Shown here in pieces: positions 7,607 to 15,258 of a stretch of 15,792 bases of DNA. The position numbers and the translations under genes are program-made. The stretch covers positions 1-15,792 of the forward strand of contig JASJBQ010000105.1 of NCBI GenBank assembly GCA_030066455.1. The letters are read 5' to 3'. The stretch's first letter is position 1. Each line of letters starts with the position of its first letter. The stretch comes from Desulfobacterales bacterium (GTDB taxonomy: Bacteria; Desulfobacterota; Desulfobacteria; Desulfobacterales; UBA5852). Under the pieces are notes generated by a model that did not search any database, had not been told where the DNA came from, and saw only the letters and a program-made list of their open reading frames with translations.

Positions 7607-10600
7607 TTGGAAACGTTATACGATTTCTTTGCAAAGCCCACCGATCCCCGGAAATACGACGGCATCCGGCTGTCGCTGGCATCATCGGAGCAGATCCGCA
7701 AGTGGTCCTTCGGCGAAATCAAAAAACCGGAGACGATCAATTACCGCACCTTCAAGCCCGAGCGCGACGGTCTGTTCTGCGCTAAGATTTTCGGCCCGAC
7801 CAAGGATTACGAGTGCAACTGCGGCAAATACAAGCGTATGAAGCACCGTGGGGTGATCTGCGAGAAATGCGGCGTCGAAGTCATCCAGTCCAAGGTGCGG
7901 CGCGAGCGCATGGCCCATATCGAGCTGGCCACACCGGTATCGCACATCTGGTTTTTGAAAAGTCTGCCCAGCAAGATCGGCAACCTTCTCGATCTGACCC
8001 TGAAGAACATGGAGAAGGTGCTCTATTTCGACTGCTATATCGTCATCGACCCCAAGGAAACGCCGCTCACCAAGGGTCAGTTGCTCACGGACGAGAAATA
8101 CATGGAGGCCCTGGAGCTCTACGGCAACAAGTTCGAGGCCGGTATCGGGGCCGAAGCCGTCAAGACGCTGCTCGAAGAAATCGACCTGGACGCGCTCTAC
8201 AACGACCTGCGCCGGGAGGTCCGCGAAACGGGCTCGGTGGCCAAACGGCAGAAGCTGGCCAAGCGGCTCAAGATCGTGGATGCCTTTCGCAAGTCTGGAG
8301 TGGACCCCTCCTGGATGATCATGAGCGTCATTCCGGTGCTGCCGCCGGATTTACGCCCGCTGGTGCCGCTGGAGGGCGGGCGCTTCGCCACCTCCGATCT
8401 CAACGATCTCTACCGCCGGGTGATCAATCGCAACAATCGGCTCAGACGCCTGATCGACCTCAAGGCGCCGGACATCATCGTGCGCAACGAGAAGCGCATG
8501 CTGCAAGAGGCCGTGGACGTTCTGTTCGACAACGGCCGTCACGGCCGCGTGATCACCGGCACCAACAAGCGGCCGCTCAAATCCCTGAGCGATACGCTCA
8601 AGGGCAAGCAGGGCCGTTTCCGCCAGAACCTGCTCGGCAAGCGCGTGGACTATTCCGGCCGGACCGTGATCACCGTGGGGCCGGACCTGCGCCTGCACCA
8701 GTGCGGCCTGCCCAAGAAAATGGCCCTCGAACTGTTCAAGCCCTTCATCTACTATCGCCTGGAACAAAAGGGGCTCGTTTCCACGGTCAAGAGCGCCAAG
8801 AAGATGGTCGAACGGGAGATCCCCGAAGTCTGGGACACGCTGGACGAGGTCGTCAAGGAATACCCCGTGATGCTCAACCGTGCCCCGACGCTTCACCGGC
8901 TGGGGATCCAGGCGTTCGAGCCGATCTTGATCGAGGGCAAGGCGATTCAGCTCCATCCGCTGGTCTGCACCGCCTTCAACGCTGACTTTGACGGCGACCA
9001 GATGGCCGTGCACGTGCCGTTGTCGGTGGAGGCCCAGATCGAGGCCCGGGTGCTGATGCTATCGAGTAACAACATCCTGTCACCGGCCAACGGCAGCCCG
9101 ATCATCGTTCCCAGCCAGGACATCGTCCTGGGCATCTACTATATGACCCGCAGCATCGAGGGTCTTCAGGGGGAGAACAAGATTTTCAGCAATCCCGACG
9201 AAGTGCGTCAGGCCTACGACGCCGGAGCGGTTGAACTGCACACGCGGATCAAACTGCGGGCCGACAACCAGCGCCTGGATACGACCGTCGGCCGGGTGCT
9301 GCTCTGGGAAATCATGCCCAACGATCTGATCTTGGCGTTTCGGCATATCGCCGTGGACAGCGAAGCCGAAGCCGAGAAGATTGAGAAGGATCTGGCCGCT
9401 GGCGCCGATTTCAACATCCTTGCCGACGAGATGGCCGAGACCACCGGCGGGTTGGATCAAGGCCGCACCGGGCTGCTCAAACAGAGCGAACTCCAGGGTA
9501 TCTACAGCCTGACCGCGGCCGACGCCGCAACGGTCTTTCAACTGCCGTTGGCGTCAACCTCCGGACGTCTGGCGGCGGGCGGGCGCCTGCATTTCTTCCA
9601 TGTCGTGCGGCGCGATGTGGGCGTGCCTTTCAAGGCCGTCAACCACGCCATGGACAAAAAAGCCCTGCGGGAACTGGTGGACCTGGTCTACCGGCGGCTG
9701 GGGCCCAAGGCCACGGTCATTCTCTCCGACCGCCTCAAAGACATCGGCTACCGCTACTCGACCGAGGGCGGCCTTTCGATCTCGATCGATGCCATGATCA
9801 TTCCCGAAAAGAAATGGGACATCCTCAAACAGGCCGAGGTCAACGTGACCGAAATCAGCCGACAGTACACCGAGGGGCTCATCACCCAGGGTGAGAAGTA
9901 CAACAAGGTCGTCGATATCTGGGCCAAAGCCACCGATGACGTGGCCAATGAGATGATGGAGGCCATGAAGAATGCGCCCTCGCCCGGGGGACACGAAGCT
10001 TCCGGCTTCAACCCCATCTTCATGATGGCCGATTCGGGGGCGCGCGGCAGCAAGGACCAGATGCGGCAGCTGGCCGGGATGCGCGGCCTGATGGCCAAAC
10101 CTTCGGGCGAAATCATCGAAACCCCGATTCAGGCCAACTTTCGCGAGGGGCTTTCGGTGCTGCAATACTTCATCTCCACCCACGGGGCCCGCAAGGGCCT
10201 GGCCGACACCGCGCTGAAGACGGCCAATTCCGGTTATCTCACCCGGCGCCTGGCGGACGTGGCGCAGGACTGTGTGATCACCGAGGAAGACTGCGGTACC
10301 ATGGTCGGCATCGAAGTCGAGCCCCTGATGGAGGGCGGCGAGGTTATTCAGCGCCTGGGCGAGCGCATCCTGGGCCGTTATGCGGTCGACGACGTCGTCG
10401 ATCCGTTTACCGATGAGGTCCTGGTCAGATCCGGCCAGCCGATCGACGAAGCCGCTGTGGAGCGGGTGGAGGATTCCGGCGTGACCAGTGTGCAGATTCG
10501 CTCGGTCCTTACCTGCCGCACCCGCTACGGCGTATGCGCCACCTGCTACGGTCGCGACCTGGCCCACGGCCACCGCGTCGAAAAGGGGCAGGCCGTCGGG

Positions 10601-11968
10601 ATTCTGGCCGCGCAGTCCATCGGCGAGCCCGGCACCCAGCTGACCATGCGGACGTTCCACATCGGCGGGACGGCAAGCCGCCGTGTCGAGCAGGCCGACA
10701 TCAGGGCCCGGGTGGACGGACATATCAAATTCCTGGATCTGGACGTGGTATCCAACTCCGAGGGCAATCTGGTGGTGATGAACCGTCGCGGCGGCGAATT
10801 TGCCATCATCGACAAGGGCGGCCGCGAACGCGAACGGTTCCCGGTTATTTTCGGCGCCCATCTGCTGATCAACGATGGCGATGACGTCGAGGCCGGCCAA
10901 CTGCTGGCCCAGTGGGATCCCTTTACGACGCCGATCATCACCGAGGTCAGCGGAAGCGTCAAATTCGGCGACATCCTTCCCGGCAAGACGGTCCAGGAGA
11001 AGGTCGACCCGGTCACGGGCAAGTCGAGCCATACCATTATCGAGTCCAAGCTGGCGGATGCCCGCCCGCGCATCTCGATCAAGGACGAAACCGGCAAAAC
11101 GGCCAAGCTTAGCAGTCAGTCGGGTCTGGCGCGCTATATCCTGCCCACCGAGGCGATCCTCATGGTCGAGGAGGGCGACGGCGTCAACGCCGGTGACATC
11201 GTCGCCAAACTGCCCCGGGCCACCACCAAAACCAAGGATATCACCGGTGGCTTGCCCCGTGTCGCCGAGTTGTTCGAGGTGCGCAAACCAAAGGATATCG
11301 CTATATTGAGCGAGATCGACGGTTATGTCAGCATCGCCAAGGGCACCAAGAAGGGCAAGCAGAAAATCACGGTGACCCCGGTGGATGTGGGTGAGAAAAA
11401 GGAGTACCTGATTCCGCGCGGCAAGCACATCAATGTTTACGAGGGCGACTACGTGCGCGCCGGCGAACCGCTGATCGGCGGGGCCGCCATCCCGCAGGAC
11501 ATTCTGAACATCAAGGGCGAGGTGGCCCTGGCGCGCTATCTCGTGGACGAGGTCCAGGAAGTCTACCGCCTCCAGGGGGTTCGCATCAACGACAAGCATA
11601 TCGAAGTGATCGTGCGTCAGATGATGCGCCGTGTGAAGGTGAAGGAGGTCGGCGACACGGATTTCATCACCGAGGAGCAGGTCGACCGGGTGGTGTTCGA
11701 AGAGGCCAACCGGGCGGTCATCGAGAAGGGCGGCCAGCCGGCCCTGGCCGAGCCGCTCATCCTGGGGATTACCAAAGCCTCCCTGAGCACGGATAGCTTC
11801 ATCTCCGCGGCATCTTTCCAGGAAACAACAAAAGTATTGACAGATGCAGCCATCGGGGGCACAATAGACTATTTGCGAGGCCTTAAGGAAAATGTGATCA
11901 TGGGCCGGTTGATTCCAGCCGGCACCGGATTCCCGATGTACGGCGAGATTCACGTGGACCAGAATTAG
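7607..11968 (+). CDS. rpoC: RNA polymerase subunit beta' with an unusual internal domain
   Basis: RpoC carries the catalytic magnesium site, clamp, bridge helix and trigger loop of RNA polymerase. The start is TTG, 6 bases after AAGGAG (7595-7600), giving METLYDFF. The product is 1453 residues, longer than E. coli (1407). N-terminal zinc ligands are C70, C72, C85 and C88. The catalytic NADFDGDQ has D460, D462 and D464, the same numbering as E. coli. The second zinc set is C889, C970, C977 and C980. The bridge helix region reads [16 protein letters not shown]. The trigger-loop motif [14 protein letters not shown] is followed by about 190 residues of proteobacterial SI3-type sequence. Residues 574-672 are an extra block between WEIMPND and [15 protein letters not shown], described separately. 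Frame is maintained throughout. Confidence 0.97.
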   Translation: METLYDFFAKPTDPRKYDGIRLSLASSEQIRKWSFGEIKKPETINYRTFKPERDGLFCAKIFGPTKDYECNCGKYKRMKHRGVICEKCGVEVIQSKVRRERMAHIELATPVSHIWFLKSLPSKIGNLLDLTLKNMEKVLYFDCYIVIDPKETPLTKGQLLTDEKYMEALELYGNKFEAGIGAEAVKTLLEEIDLDALYNDLRREVRETGSVAKRQKLAKRLKIVDAFRKSGVDPSWMIMSVIPVLPPDLRPLVPLEGGRFATSDLNDLYRRVINRNNRLRRLIDLKAPDIIVRNEKRMLQEAVDVLFDNGRHGRVITGTNKRPLKSLSDTLKGKQGRFRQNLLGKRVDYSGRTVITVGPDLRLHQCGLPKKMALELFKPFIYYRLEQKGLVSTVKSAKKMVEREIPEVWDTLDEVVKEYPVMLNRAPTLHRLGIQAFEPILIEGKAIQLHPLVCTAFNADFDGDQMAVHVPLSVEAQIEARVLMLSSNNILSPANGSPIIVPSQDIVLGIYYMTRSIEGLQGENKIFSNPDEVRQAYDAGAVELHTRIKLRADNQRLDTTVGRVLLWEIMPNDLILAFRHIAVDSEAEAEKIEKDLAAGADFNILADEMAETTGGLDQGRTGLLKQSELQGIYSLTAADAATVFQLPLASTSGRLAAGGRLHFFHVVRRDVGVPFKAVNHAMDKKALRELVDLVYRRLGPKATVILSDRLKDIGYRYSTEGGLSISIDAMIIPEKKWDILKQAEVNVTEISRQYTEGLITQGEKYNKVVDIWAKATDDVANEMMEAMKNAPSPGGHEASGFNPIFMMADSGARGSKDQMRQLAGMRGLMAKPSGEIIETPIQANFREGLSVLQYFISTHGARKGLADTALKTANSGYLTRRLADVAQDCVITEEDCGTMVGIEVEPLMEGGEVIQRLGERILGRYAVDDVVDPFTDEVLVRSGQPIDEAAVERVEDSGVTSVQIRSVLTCRTRYGVCATCYGRDLAHGHRVEKGQAVGILAAQSIGEPGTQLTMRTFHIGGTASRRVEQADIRARVDGHIKFLDLDVVSNSEGNLVVMNRRGGEFAIIDKGGRERERFPVIFGAHLLINDGDDVEAGQLLAQWDPFTTPIITEVSGSVKFGDILPGKTVQEKVDPVTGKSSHTIIESKLADARPRISIKDETGKTAKLSSQSGLARYILPTEAILMVEEGDGVNAGDIVAKLPRATTKTKDITGGLPRVAELFEVRKPKDIAILSEIDGYVSIAKGTKKGKQKITVTPVDVGEKKEYLIPRGKHINVYEGDYVRAGEPLIGGAAIPQDILNIKGEVALARYLVDEVQEVYRLQGVRINDKHIEVIVRQMMRRVKVKEVGDTDFITEEQVDRVVFEEANRAVIEKGGQPALAEPLILGITKASLSTDSFISAASFQETTKVLTDAAIGGTIDYLRGLKENVIMGRLIPAGTGFPMYGEIHVDQN
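9326..9622 (+). other. Parvulin/PpiC-like domain inserted in RpoC (residues 574-672)
   Basis: In E. coli beta' the flanking conserved segments (TTVGRAILWMIVPKG and LPYSIVNQ) are contiguous. Here 99 residues separate [15 protein letters not shown] from [13 protein letters not shown]. The insert has the order of elements of a parvulin-type peptidyl-prolyl isomerase: a first strand FRHIAV (578-583) with the early His; an [20 protein letters not shown] helix pair (588-607); a glycine loop GGLDQGRTG (614-622); then [14 protein letters not shown] (640-653) and a closing strand LHFFHVVRR (661-669) resembling the PpiC ending FGYHIIKV. H580 and H665 match the two conserved histidines. The usual Cys/Asp of the active site is not evident, so it may only bind. 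Codon use matches the surrounding rpoC. Family assignment is by eye. Confidence 0.7.
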
Positions 11969-11975
11969 CACCCAA

Positions 11976-12002
11976 CGCCTGCCGCGCTCCGCGCGGCAGG
12001 CG
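11976..12002 (+). terminator. Strong hairpin after rpoC, no T-run
   Basis: CGCCTGCCGCGC (11976-11987) and GCGCGGCAGGCG (11991-12002) make a perfect 12-bp stem with a 3-base TCC loop, starting 8 bases after the rpoC stop. The following CGATTGCATCATCC lacks a T-tract. It could be an intrinsic terminator of a non-classical kind or a 3'-end stabilising structure that separates the rpoBC message from rpsL. A promoter candidate downstream supports a transcription boundary here. Confidence 0.55.
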
Positions 12003-12154
12003 CGATTGCATCATCCACACCGTATGTTAACTGGGACGACGCGCTGCGGCGATCACTCGTTCTAAGAGCATAGGTTACTCACTAGCGGCGAACACGACAA
12101 TCTGCGCTGGCCACCGAGCAACGGCGGCGGTTCATGGCATGCGGGCGAGCGTTT

Positions 12155-12172
12155 CAAGCCAAAAATGGCTTG
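12155..12172. promoter_or_regulatory. Inverted repeat overlapping the rpsL -35 box
   Basis: CAAGCCA (12155-12161), AAAA, TGGCTTG (12166-12172) is a perfect 7-bp dyad with a 4-base centre. It overlaps the first three bases of the TTGACA -35 box at 12170-12175. It could be an operator for a repressor, or a small RNA hairpin belonging to read-through transcripts. No regulator is known to me for this exact sequence. Confidence 0.4.
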
Positions 12173-12198
12173 ACAACCGATAGGCGGGCTTGTAAATA
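12170..12198 (+). promoter_or_regulatory. Likely sigma-70 promoter for rpsL-rpsG
   Basis: A consensus TTGACA -35 (12170-12175) is followed, after exactly 17 bases, by TAAATA (12193-12198) as -10. This leaves a leader of about 45-50 bases before the rpsL ATG. The -10 is only a moderate match. The start of the leader could fold: AATATG (12195-12200) pairs with CATATT (12220-12225) and CCG with CGG. In 11969-12252 no gene was seen, so this promoter and the preceding hairpin account for the gap. Confidence 0.6.
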
Positions 12199-12252
12199 TG
12201 CCGCTTTTGCCGTTTCGGCCATATTGTTAATCGAAGGATTCAAGGGGAGCAT

Positions 12253-12624
12253 ATGCCCACTATCAATCAGCTTGTTCGCAAAGGCAGAAAAAAGATTCAG
12301 AAAAAGACGAACACCCCCGCTCTCAAGGGGGCACCGCAGAAGCGCGGGGTCTGCACGCGTGTCTACACCTCGACGCCCAAAAAGCCGAACTCGGCGTTGC
12401 GGAAGGTCGCCCGTGTGCGGTTGACGACCGGTATCGAGGTGACCGCCTACATTCCCGGGATCGGGCACAATCTTCAGGAGCACTCGGTTGTGCTCGTACG
12501 CGGCGGGCGTGTCAAGGACCTCCCCGGTGTGCGTTACCATATCGTGCGTGGCACCCTGGATACCCTGGGGGTCGAGGACCGTCGTCAGGGCCGGTCGAAA
12601 TACGGTGCCAAACGGCCCAAGTAG
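12253..12624 (+). CDS. rpsL: Ribosomal protein S12
   Basis: S12 sits at the decoding centre of the 30S subunit and controls tRNA selection accuracy. The 123-residue product is full length, opening [14 protein letters not shown]. It holds the conserved [17 protein letters not shown] and [19 protein letters not shown] loops. The lysines at which streptomycin resistance usually arises (in TPKKPNS and GGRVKDLPG) are both unchanged, predicting a sensitive-type S12. The start has a strong AAGGGGAG site at 12242-12249. It is first in the rpsL-rpsG unit behind the candidate promoter. Thr codons are mixed (6 ACC, 4 ACG, 1 ACT), unlike tuf downstream. Confidence 0.97.
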   Translation: MPTINQLVRKGRKKIQKKTNTPALKGAPQKRGVCTRVYTSTPKKPNSALRKVARVRLTTGIEVTAYIPGIGHNLQEHSVVLVRGGRVKDLPGVRYHIVRGTLDTLGVEDRRQGRSKYGAKRPK

Positions 12625-12680
12625 CGGCGGCTGATCTGAAGCGCTAACGTCAAATTGTTTAATGGAAAATGGTGTAGCTT

Positions 12681-13151
12681 ATGCCCAGAAGAAGAGAAGT
12701 GCCGCGGCGAATTGTTCTGCCGGATCCCAAATTCAACAGTGTCCTGGTGGCGAAATTCATCCGTTCGGTGATGCGTGACGGTAAGAAGAGCACGGCCGAA
12801 AGCTTGCTCTACGACGCCTTCGACATCATCGAGAAGAAAACCAACGAGGCGCCGCTGAAGATTTTTGAAAAGGCGCTCGACAACGTTAAGCCGATGATCG
12901 AGGTCAAATCCCGCCGGGTCGGCGGTTCGACTTATCAGGTGCCCACCGAGGTTCGCCACTCACGGCGCCAGGCGCTGGGGATACGCTGGCTGATCGATTT
13001 CTCGCGCAAGCGCGGCGAAAAGGGGATGGCCGCGCGCCTGGCCGGCGAAATTCTGGATGCGGCCAACAATCGTGGGGGGGCCGCCAAGAAGCGGGAGGAC
13101 ACCCACCGCATGGCGGAAGCCAACAAGGCCTTTGCCCATTTCCGCTGGTAG
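12681..13151 (+). CDS. rpsG: Ribosomal protein S7
   Basis: S7 nucleates assembly of the 30S head by binding the 3' domain of 16S rRNA and lines the E site; in E. coli it also represses translation of its operon. The 156-residue product has the normal length and the expected motifs: [16 protein letters not shown] at the start, [36 protein letters not shown] (about 78-97) and the ending [13 protein letters not shown]. It lies 56 bases after rpsL. The ribosome site is weak (GGAAAATGG well upstream of the ATG), so translation may depend on coupling to rpsL. In most bacteria fusA would come next; here tuf follows after 130 bases. That spacer contains only the tuf ribosome site and short imperfect dyads. 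Confidence 0.97.
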   Translation: MPRRREVPRRIVLPDPKFNSVLVAKFIRSVMRDGKKSTAESLLYDAFDIIEKKTNEAPLKIFEKALDNVKPMIEVKSRRVGGSTYQVPTEVRHSRRQALGIRWLIDFSRKRGEKGMAARLAGEILDAANNRGGAAKKREDTHRMAEANKAFAHFRW

Positions 13152-13281
13152 CCCCGCCTTCGGGTTCAATTCCGGGCAATCCGGCGGCCGAACAATGTTT
13201 CGGAATGCTTGGGACGGCAACGCTGCGGAGCACTGACGCAAATTAAAAACGAGTTCTTGGCCCGCATGGGAGGAAGAGAAG

Positions 13282-14475
13282 ATGGCGAAGCAAAAGTTTG
13301 AGCGGACGAAGCCGCATGTGAACGTGGGAACGATTGGTCACATTGACCATGGCAAGACGACGCTGACGGCTGCGATCACGAAGTTGAACGGTATGAAGGG
13401 GATGGCGGATTTTATTCCCTTCGATCAGATTGACAAGGCGCCGGAGGAGAAGGAGCGCGGGATCACGATCGCCACGGCGCACGTGGAGTACGAGACGGAC
13501 AACCGTCATTACGCGCATGTGGACTGTCCGGGTCATGCGGACTACATCAAGAACATGATTACGGGTGCGGCGCAGATGGACGGCGCGATTTTGGTGGTGG
13601 CGGCCGACGATGGTCCGATGCCGCAGACGCGCGAGCACATATTGCTGGCCCGTCAGGTGGGAGTTCCGCGGATCGTGGTGTTTTTGAACAAGTGCGACAT
13701 GGTGGACGACGAGGAGTTGATTGAGCTGGTGGACATGGAGTTGCGGGAGCTTTTGACGAAGTACGAGTTTCCGGGCGACGACACGCCGATCATCCGCGGC
13801 AGCGCGCTGAAGGCGCTGGAGTCGGACAGCGTGGAGAGTGAAGCGGCCCAGCCGATTTTCGAGTTGATGGCGGCGATCGACGATTTTATTCCGGAGCCGG
13901 AGCGCGACATTGACAAGCCGTTTTTGATGCCGATTGAGGACGTGTTCAGTATATCGGGTCGCGGGACGGTGGTGACGGGCCGTGCGGAGCGCGGGATTAT
14001 CCGTGTGAGCGACAACATCGAGATCGTGGGGATCCGCCCGACGTTCAAGACGGTGTGCACGGGTGTGGAGATGTTCCGCAAGCTTCTGGACGAGGGTCGT
14101 GCGGGCGACAACATCGGTGTCTTGCTTCGGGGCACGAAGCGCGATGAGGTGGAGCGCGGCCAGGTTGTGGCGGAGCCGGGTTCGATTACGCCGCACACGA
14201 AGTTCAAGGCGGAGTGTTACATATTGAGCAAGGAAGAGGGCGGCCGTCACACGCCGTTTTTCAACGGTTATCGTCCGCAGTTTTATTTTCGGACGACGGA
14301 CGTGACGGGCGTGCTGACGCTGCCGGAGGGTGTAGAGATGGTGATGCCCGGTGACAACGTTGCGATTGAGGCGGAGTTGATTACGCCGATTGCGATGGAG
14401 AAGGAGTTGCGCTTTGCGATTCGCGAGGGCGGTCGCACGGTCGGTGCCGGGGTTGTCAGTGAAATCGTGGAGTAA
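13282..14475 (+). CDS. tuf: Elongation factor Tu
   Basis: EF-Tu is the GTPase that delivers aminoacyl-tRNA to the ribosomal A site. The 397-residue product is full length. GTPase motifs are GHIDHGKT (19-26), T62 in RGITIAT (59-65), DCPGH (81-85), NKCD (136-139) and SAL (174-176). Domains II and III follow (about 210-397), with GRGTVVTGR and the ending [17 protein letters not shown] at 13268-13274 precedes the ATG by 7 bases. Codon choice is strikingly different from its neighbours: all 28 Thr codons are ACG, no Leu codon is CTC, TTG is common for Leu, and Pro is nearly always CCG. This may reflect transfer, gene conversion with another tuf, or a special expression optimum. It sits directly behind rpsG without fusA and 20 bases before rpmG. 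Confidence 0.97.
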   Translation: MAKQKFERTKPHVNVGTIGHIDHGKTTLTAAITKLNGMKGMADFIPFDQIDKAPEEKERGITIATAHVEYETDNRHYAHVDCPGHADYIKNMITGAAQMDGAILVVAADDGPMPQTREHILLARQVGVPRIVVFLNKCDMVDDEELIELVDMELRELLTKYEFPGDDTPIIRGSALKALESDSVESEAAQPIFELMAAIDDFIPEPERDIDKPFLMPIEDVFSISGRGTVVTGRAERGIIRVSDNIEIVGIRPTFKTVCTGVEMFRKLLDEGRAGDNIGVLLRGTKRDEVERGQVVAEPGSITPHTKFKAECYILSKEEGGRHTPFFNGYRPQFYFRTTDVTGVLTLPEGVEMVMPGDNVAIEAELITPIAMEKELRFAIREGGRTVGAGVVSEIVE

Positions 14476-14495
14476 GCGATTAAGGAGGTAGTGAC

Positions 14496-14645
14496 GTGCG
14501 AATCATTGTGACCCTTGCCTGCCAGGAGTGCAAGCAGCGAAACTATACGACGACCAAAAACAAGCGGACGACGCCGGACAAGCTTGAGTTCAGCAAGTAT
14601 TGCCGCTTCTGCGGAAAGCATACACCCCATCGGGAAACAAAATAG
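14496..14645 (+). CDS. rpmG: Ribosomal protein L33 (zinc-binding form)
   Basis: L33 is a small 50S protein near the E site. The gene encodes 49 residues, starting [17 protein letters not shown] and ending [10 protein letters not shown]. Two CxxC pairs, C9/C12 and C36/C39, form a zinc ribbon, so this is the zinc-containing L33 type rather than the cysteine-free, zinc-starvation type. The start is GTG at 14496, 7 bases after AAGGAGG (14482-14488); a GTG at 14491 is in another frame and ends after six codons. It lies between tuf and tRNA-Trp, the common tuf-rpmG-trnW-secE-nusG arrangement. Confidence 0.95.
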   Translation: MRIIVTLACQECKQRNYTTTKNKRTTPDKLEFSKYCRFCGKHTPHRETK

Positions 14646-14697
14646 GGGACGGTTGCCCTCAGGGTTTAGGGCGTTTGAAGGTGGTGTTGACCCTCGC

Positions 14698-14774
14698 AGG
14701 CCAGTAGCTCGAATTGGTAGAGCATCGGACTCCAAATCCGAGGGTTGGGGGTTCGAATCCCTCCTGGCCTGCCA
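14698..14774 (+). tRNA. trnW: tRNA-Trp (CCA anticodon), CCA end encoded
   Basis: A complete cloverleaf can be drawn. The acceptor stem AGGCCAG (14698-14704) pairs fully with CTGGCCT (14764-14770), then discriminator G and encoded CCA (14772-14774). The D stem is GCTC/GAGC. The anticodon stem TCGGA/TCCGA encloses the loop CTCCAAA with anticodon CCA at 14732-14734. The T stem GGGGG/CCCTC (one G-U pair) encloses TTCGAAT. It is embedded between rpmG and secE and is probably released by processing of that transcript. Confidence 0.96.
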
Positions 14775-14856
14775 CCTTACTTGGAACATTAAGACGAATT
14801 CGCGGACGGATGGGGTGCAAACCCGCGTGGCCGCGGTAGACATAGTTGGATAGACC

Positions 14857-15246
14857 ATGGCGCGTTTACAACGAAAGAAGAGCCCCGGCAGCAAGAAAAA
14901 GAAGCACGGGGGGGCGGAAGGCAAAGCGGCGGAATCGGCAGCGGCCAGTGACAGCACGGCCAGTGTGACGCCCGTCGCCAAGAAGAAAGCCTATAGCGTT
15001 TCACGTCGTCCTTCGGCCGCCGTGAAGACCAAAAGCGAACCTGGCGGCAAGGTTCAGGGCTGGTGGGGCCAGTCCATGCAGTTTCTCCGGGAAGTCAAGG
15101 TGGAGCTCAAAAAGGTCGCCTGGCCCTCTCGCAAGCAAACGGTGGGATCAACCGTCGTGGTGCTGGTGCTGGTCTTTATCATTTCCGCATTTCTCGGCGT
15201 GGTCGATATGGGGCTTTCCAGCCTTGTGCGCCTGGTCCTGCACTAA
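14857..15246 (+). CDS. secE: SecE, preprotein translocase subunit (copy 2)
   Basis: This second SecE is 129 residues long, the same as copy 1. The SecE domain and membrane span (67-129) are identical in protein sequence to copy 1, although about 11 bases differ there, all synonymous. The basic N-terminal tail differs at 11 positions (G9S, Q17H, P24A, G26E, P29A, D30A, D31S, G32D, I40V, S63G, I66V). This pattern indicates purifying selection on the membrane domain and a loosely constrained tail. It lies 82 bases after tRNA-Trp, which supplies the upstream context cut off at copy 1. The ribosome site is again weak. Confidence 0.95.
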   Translation: MARLQRKKSPGSKKKKHGGAEGKAAESAAASDSTASVTPVAKKKAYSVSRRPSAAVKTKSEPGGKVQGWWGQSMQFLREVKVELKKVAWPSRKQTVGSTVVVLVLVFIISAFLGVVDMGLSSLVRLVLH

Positions 15247-15258
15247 TGTGAGGAAAAA

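Noticed and set aside
7813..8985. A 390-codon + strand frame overlapping the start of rpoC
   Set aside because: It is a +1-type shadow of the conserved rpoC zinc-finger and catalytic region, with low-complexity Arg/Gly/Pro/Ala content.
9554..11971. An 805-codon open frame on the - strand, opposite rpoC
   Set aside because: It is antisense to the conserved second half of rpoC and has the same high-GC shadow character. No ribosome site or family motif was seen.
12134..12424. A 96-codon frame spanning the rpsL promoter and start
   Set aside because: It overlaps rpsL in another frame and runs through the promoter and dyad. It has no ribosome site and no recognisable domain.
13152..13281. Possible promoter or fusA remnant between rpsG and tuf
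   Set aside because: No -35/-10 pair with proper spacing was found, and no frame encodes recognisable EF-G residues. Only a 5-bp dyad (CCGAA/TTCGG) and the tuf ribosome site are visible.
14515..14853. A 112-codon frame over rpmG and tRNA-Trp
   Set aside because: It reads through the tRNA gene and overlaps rpmG out of frame. rpmG itself, with its four zinc-ligand cysteines, is the real gene.
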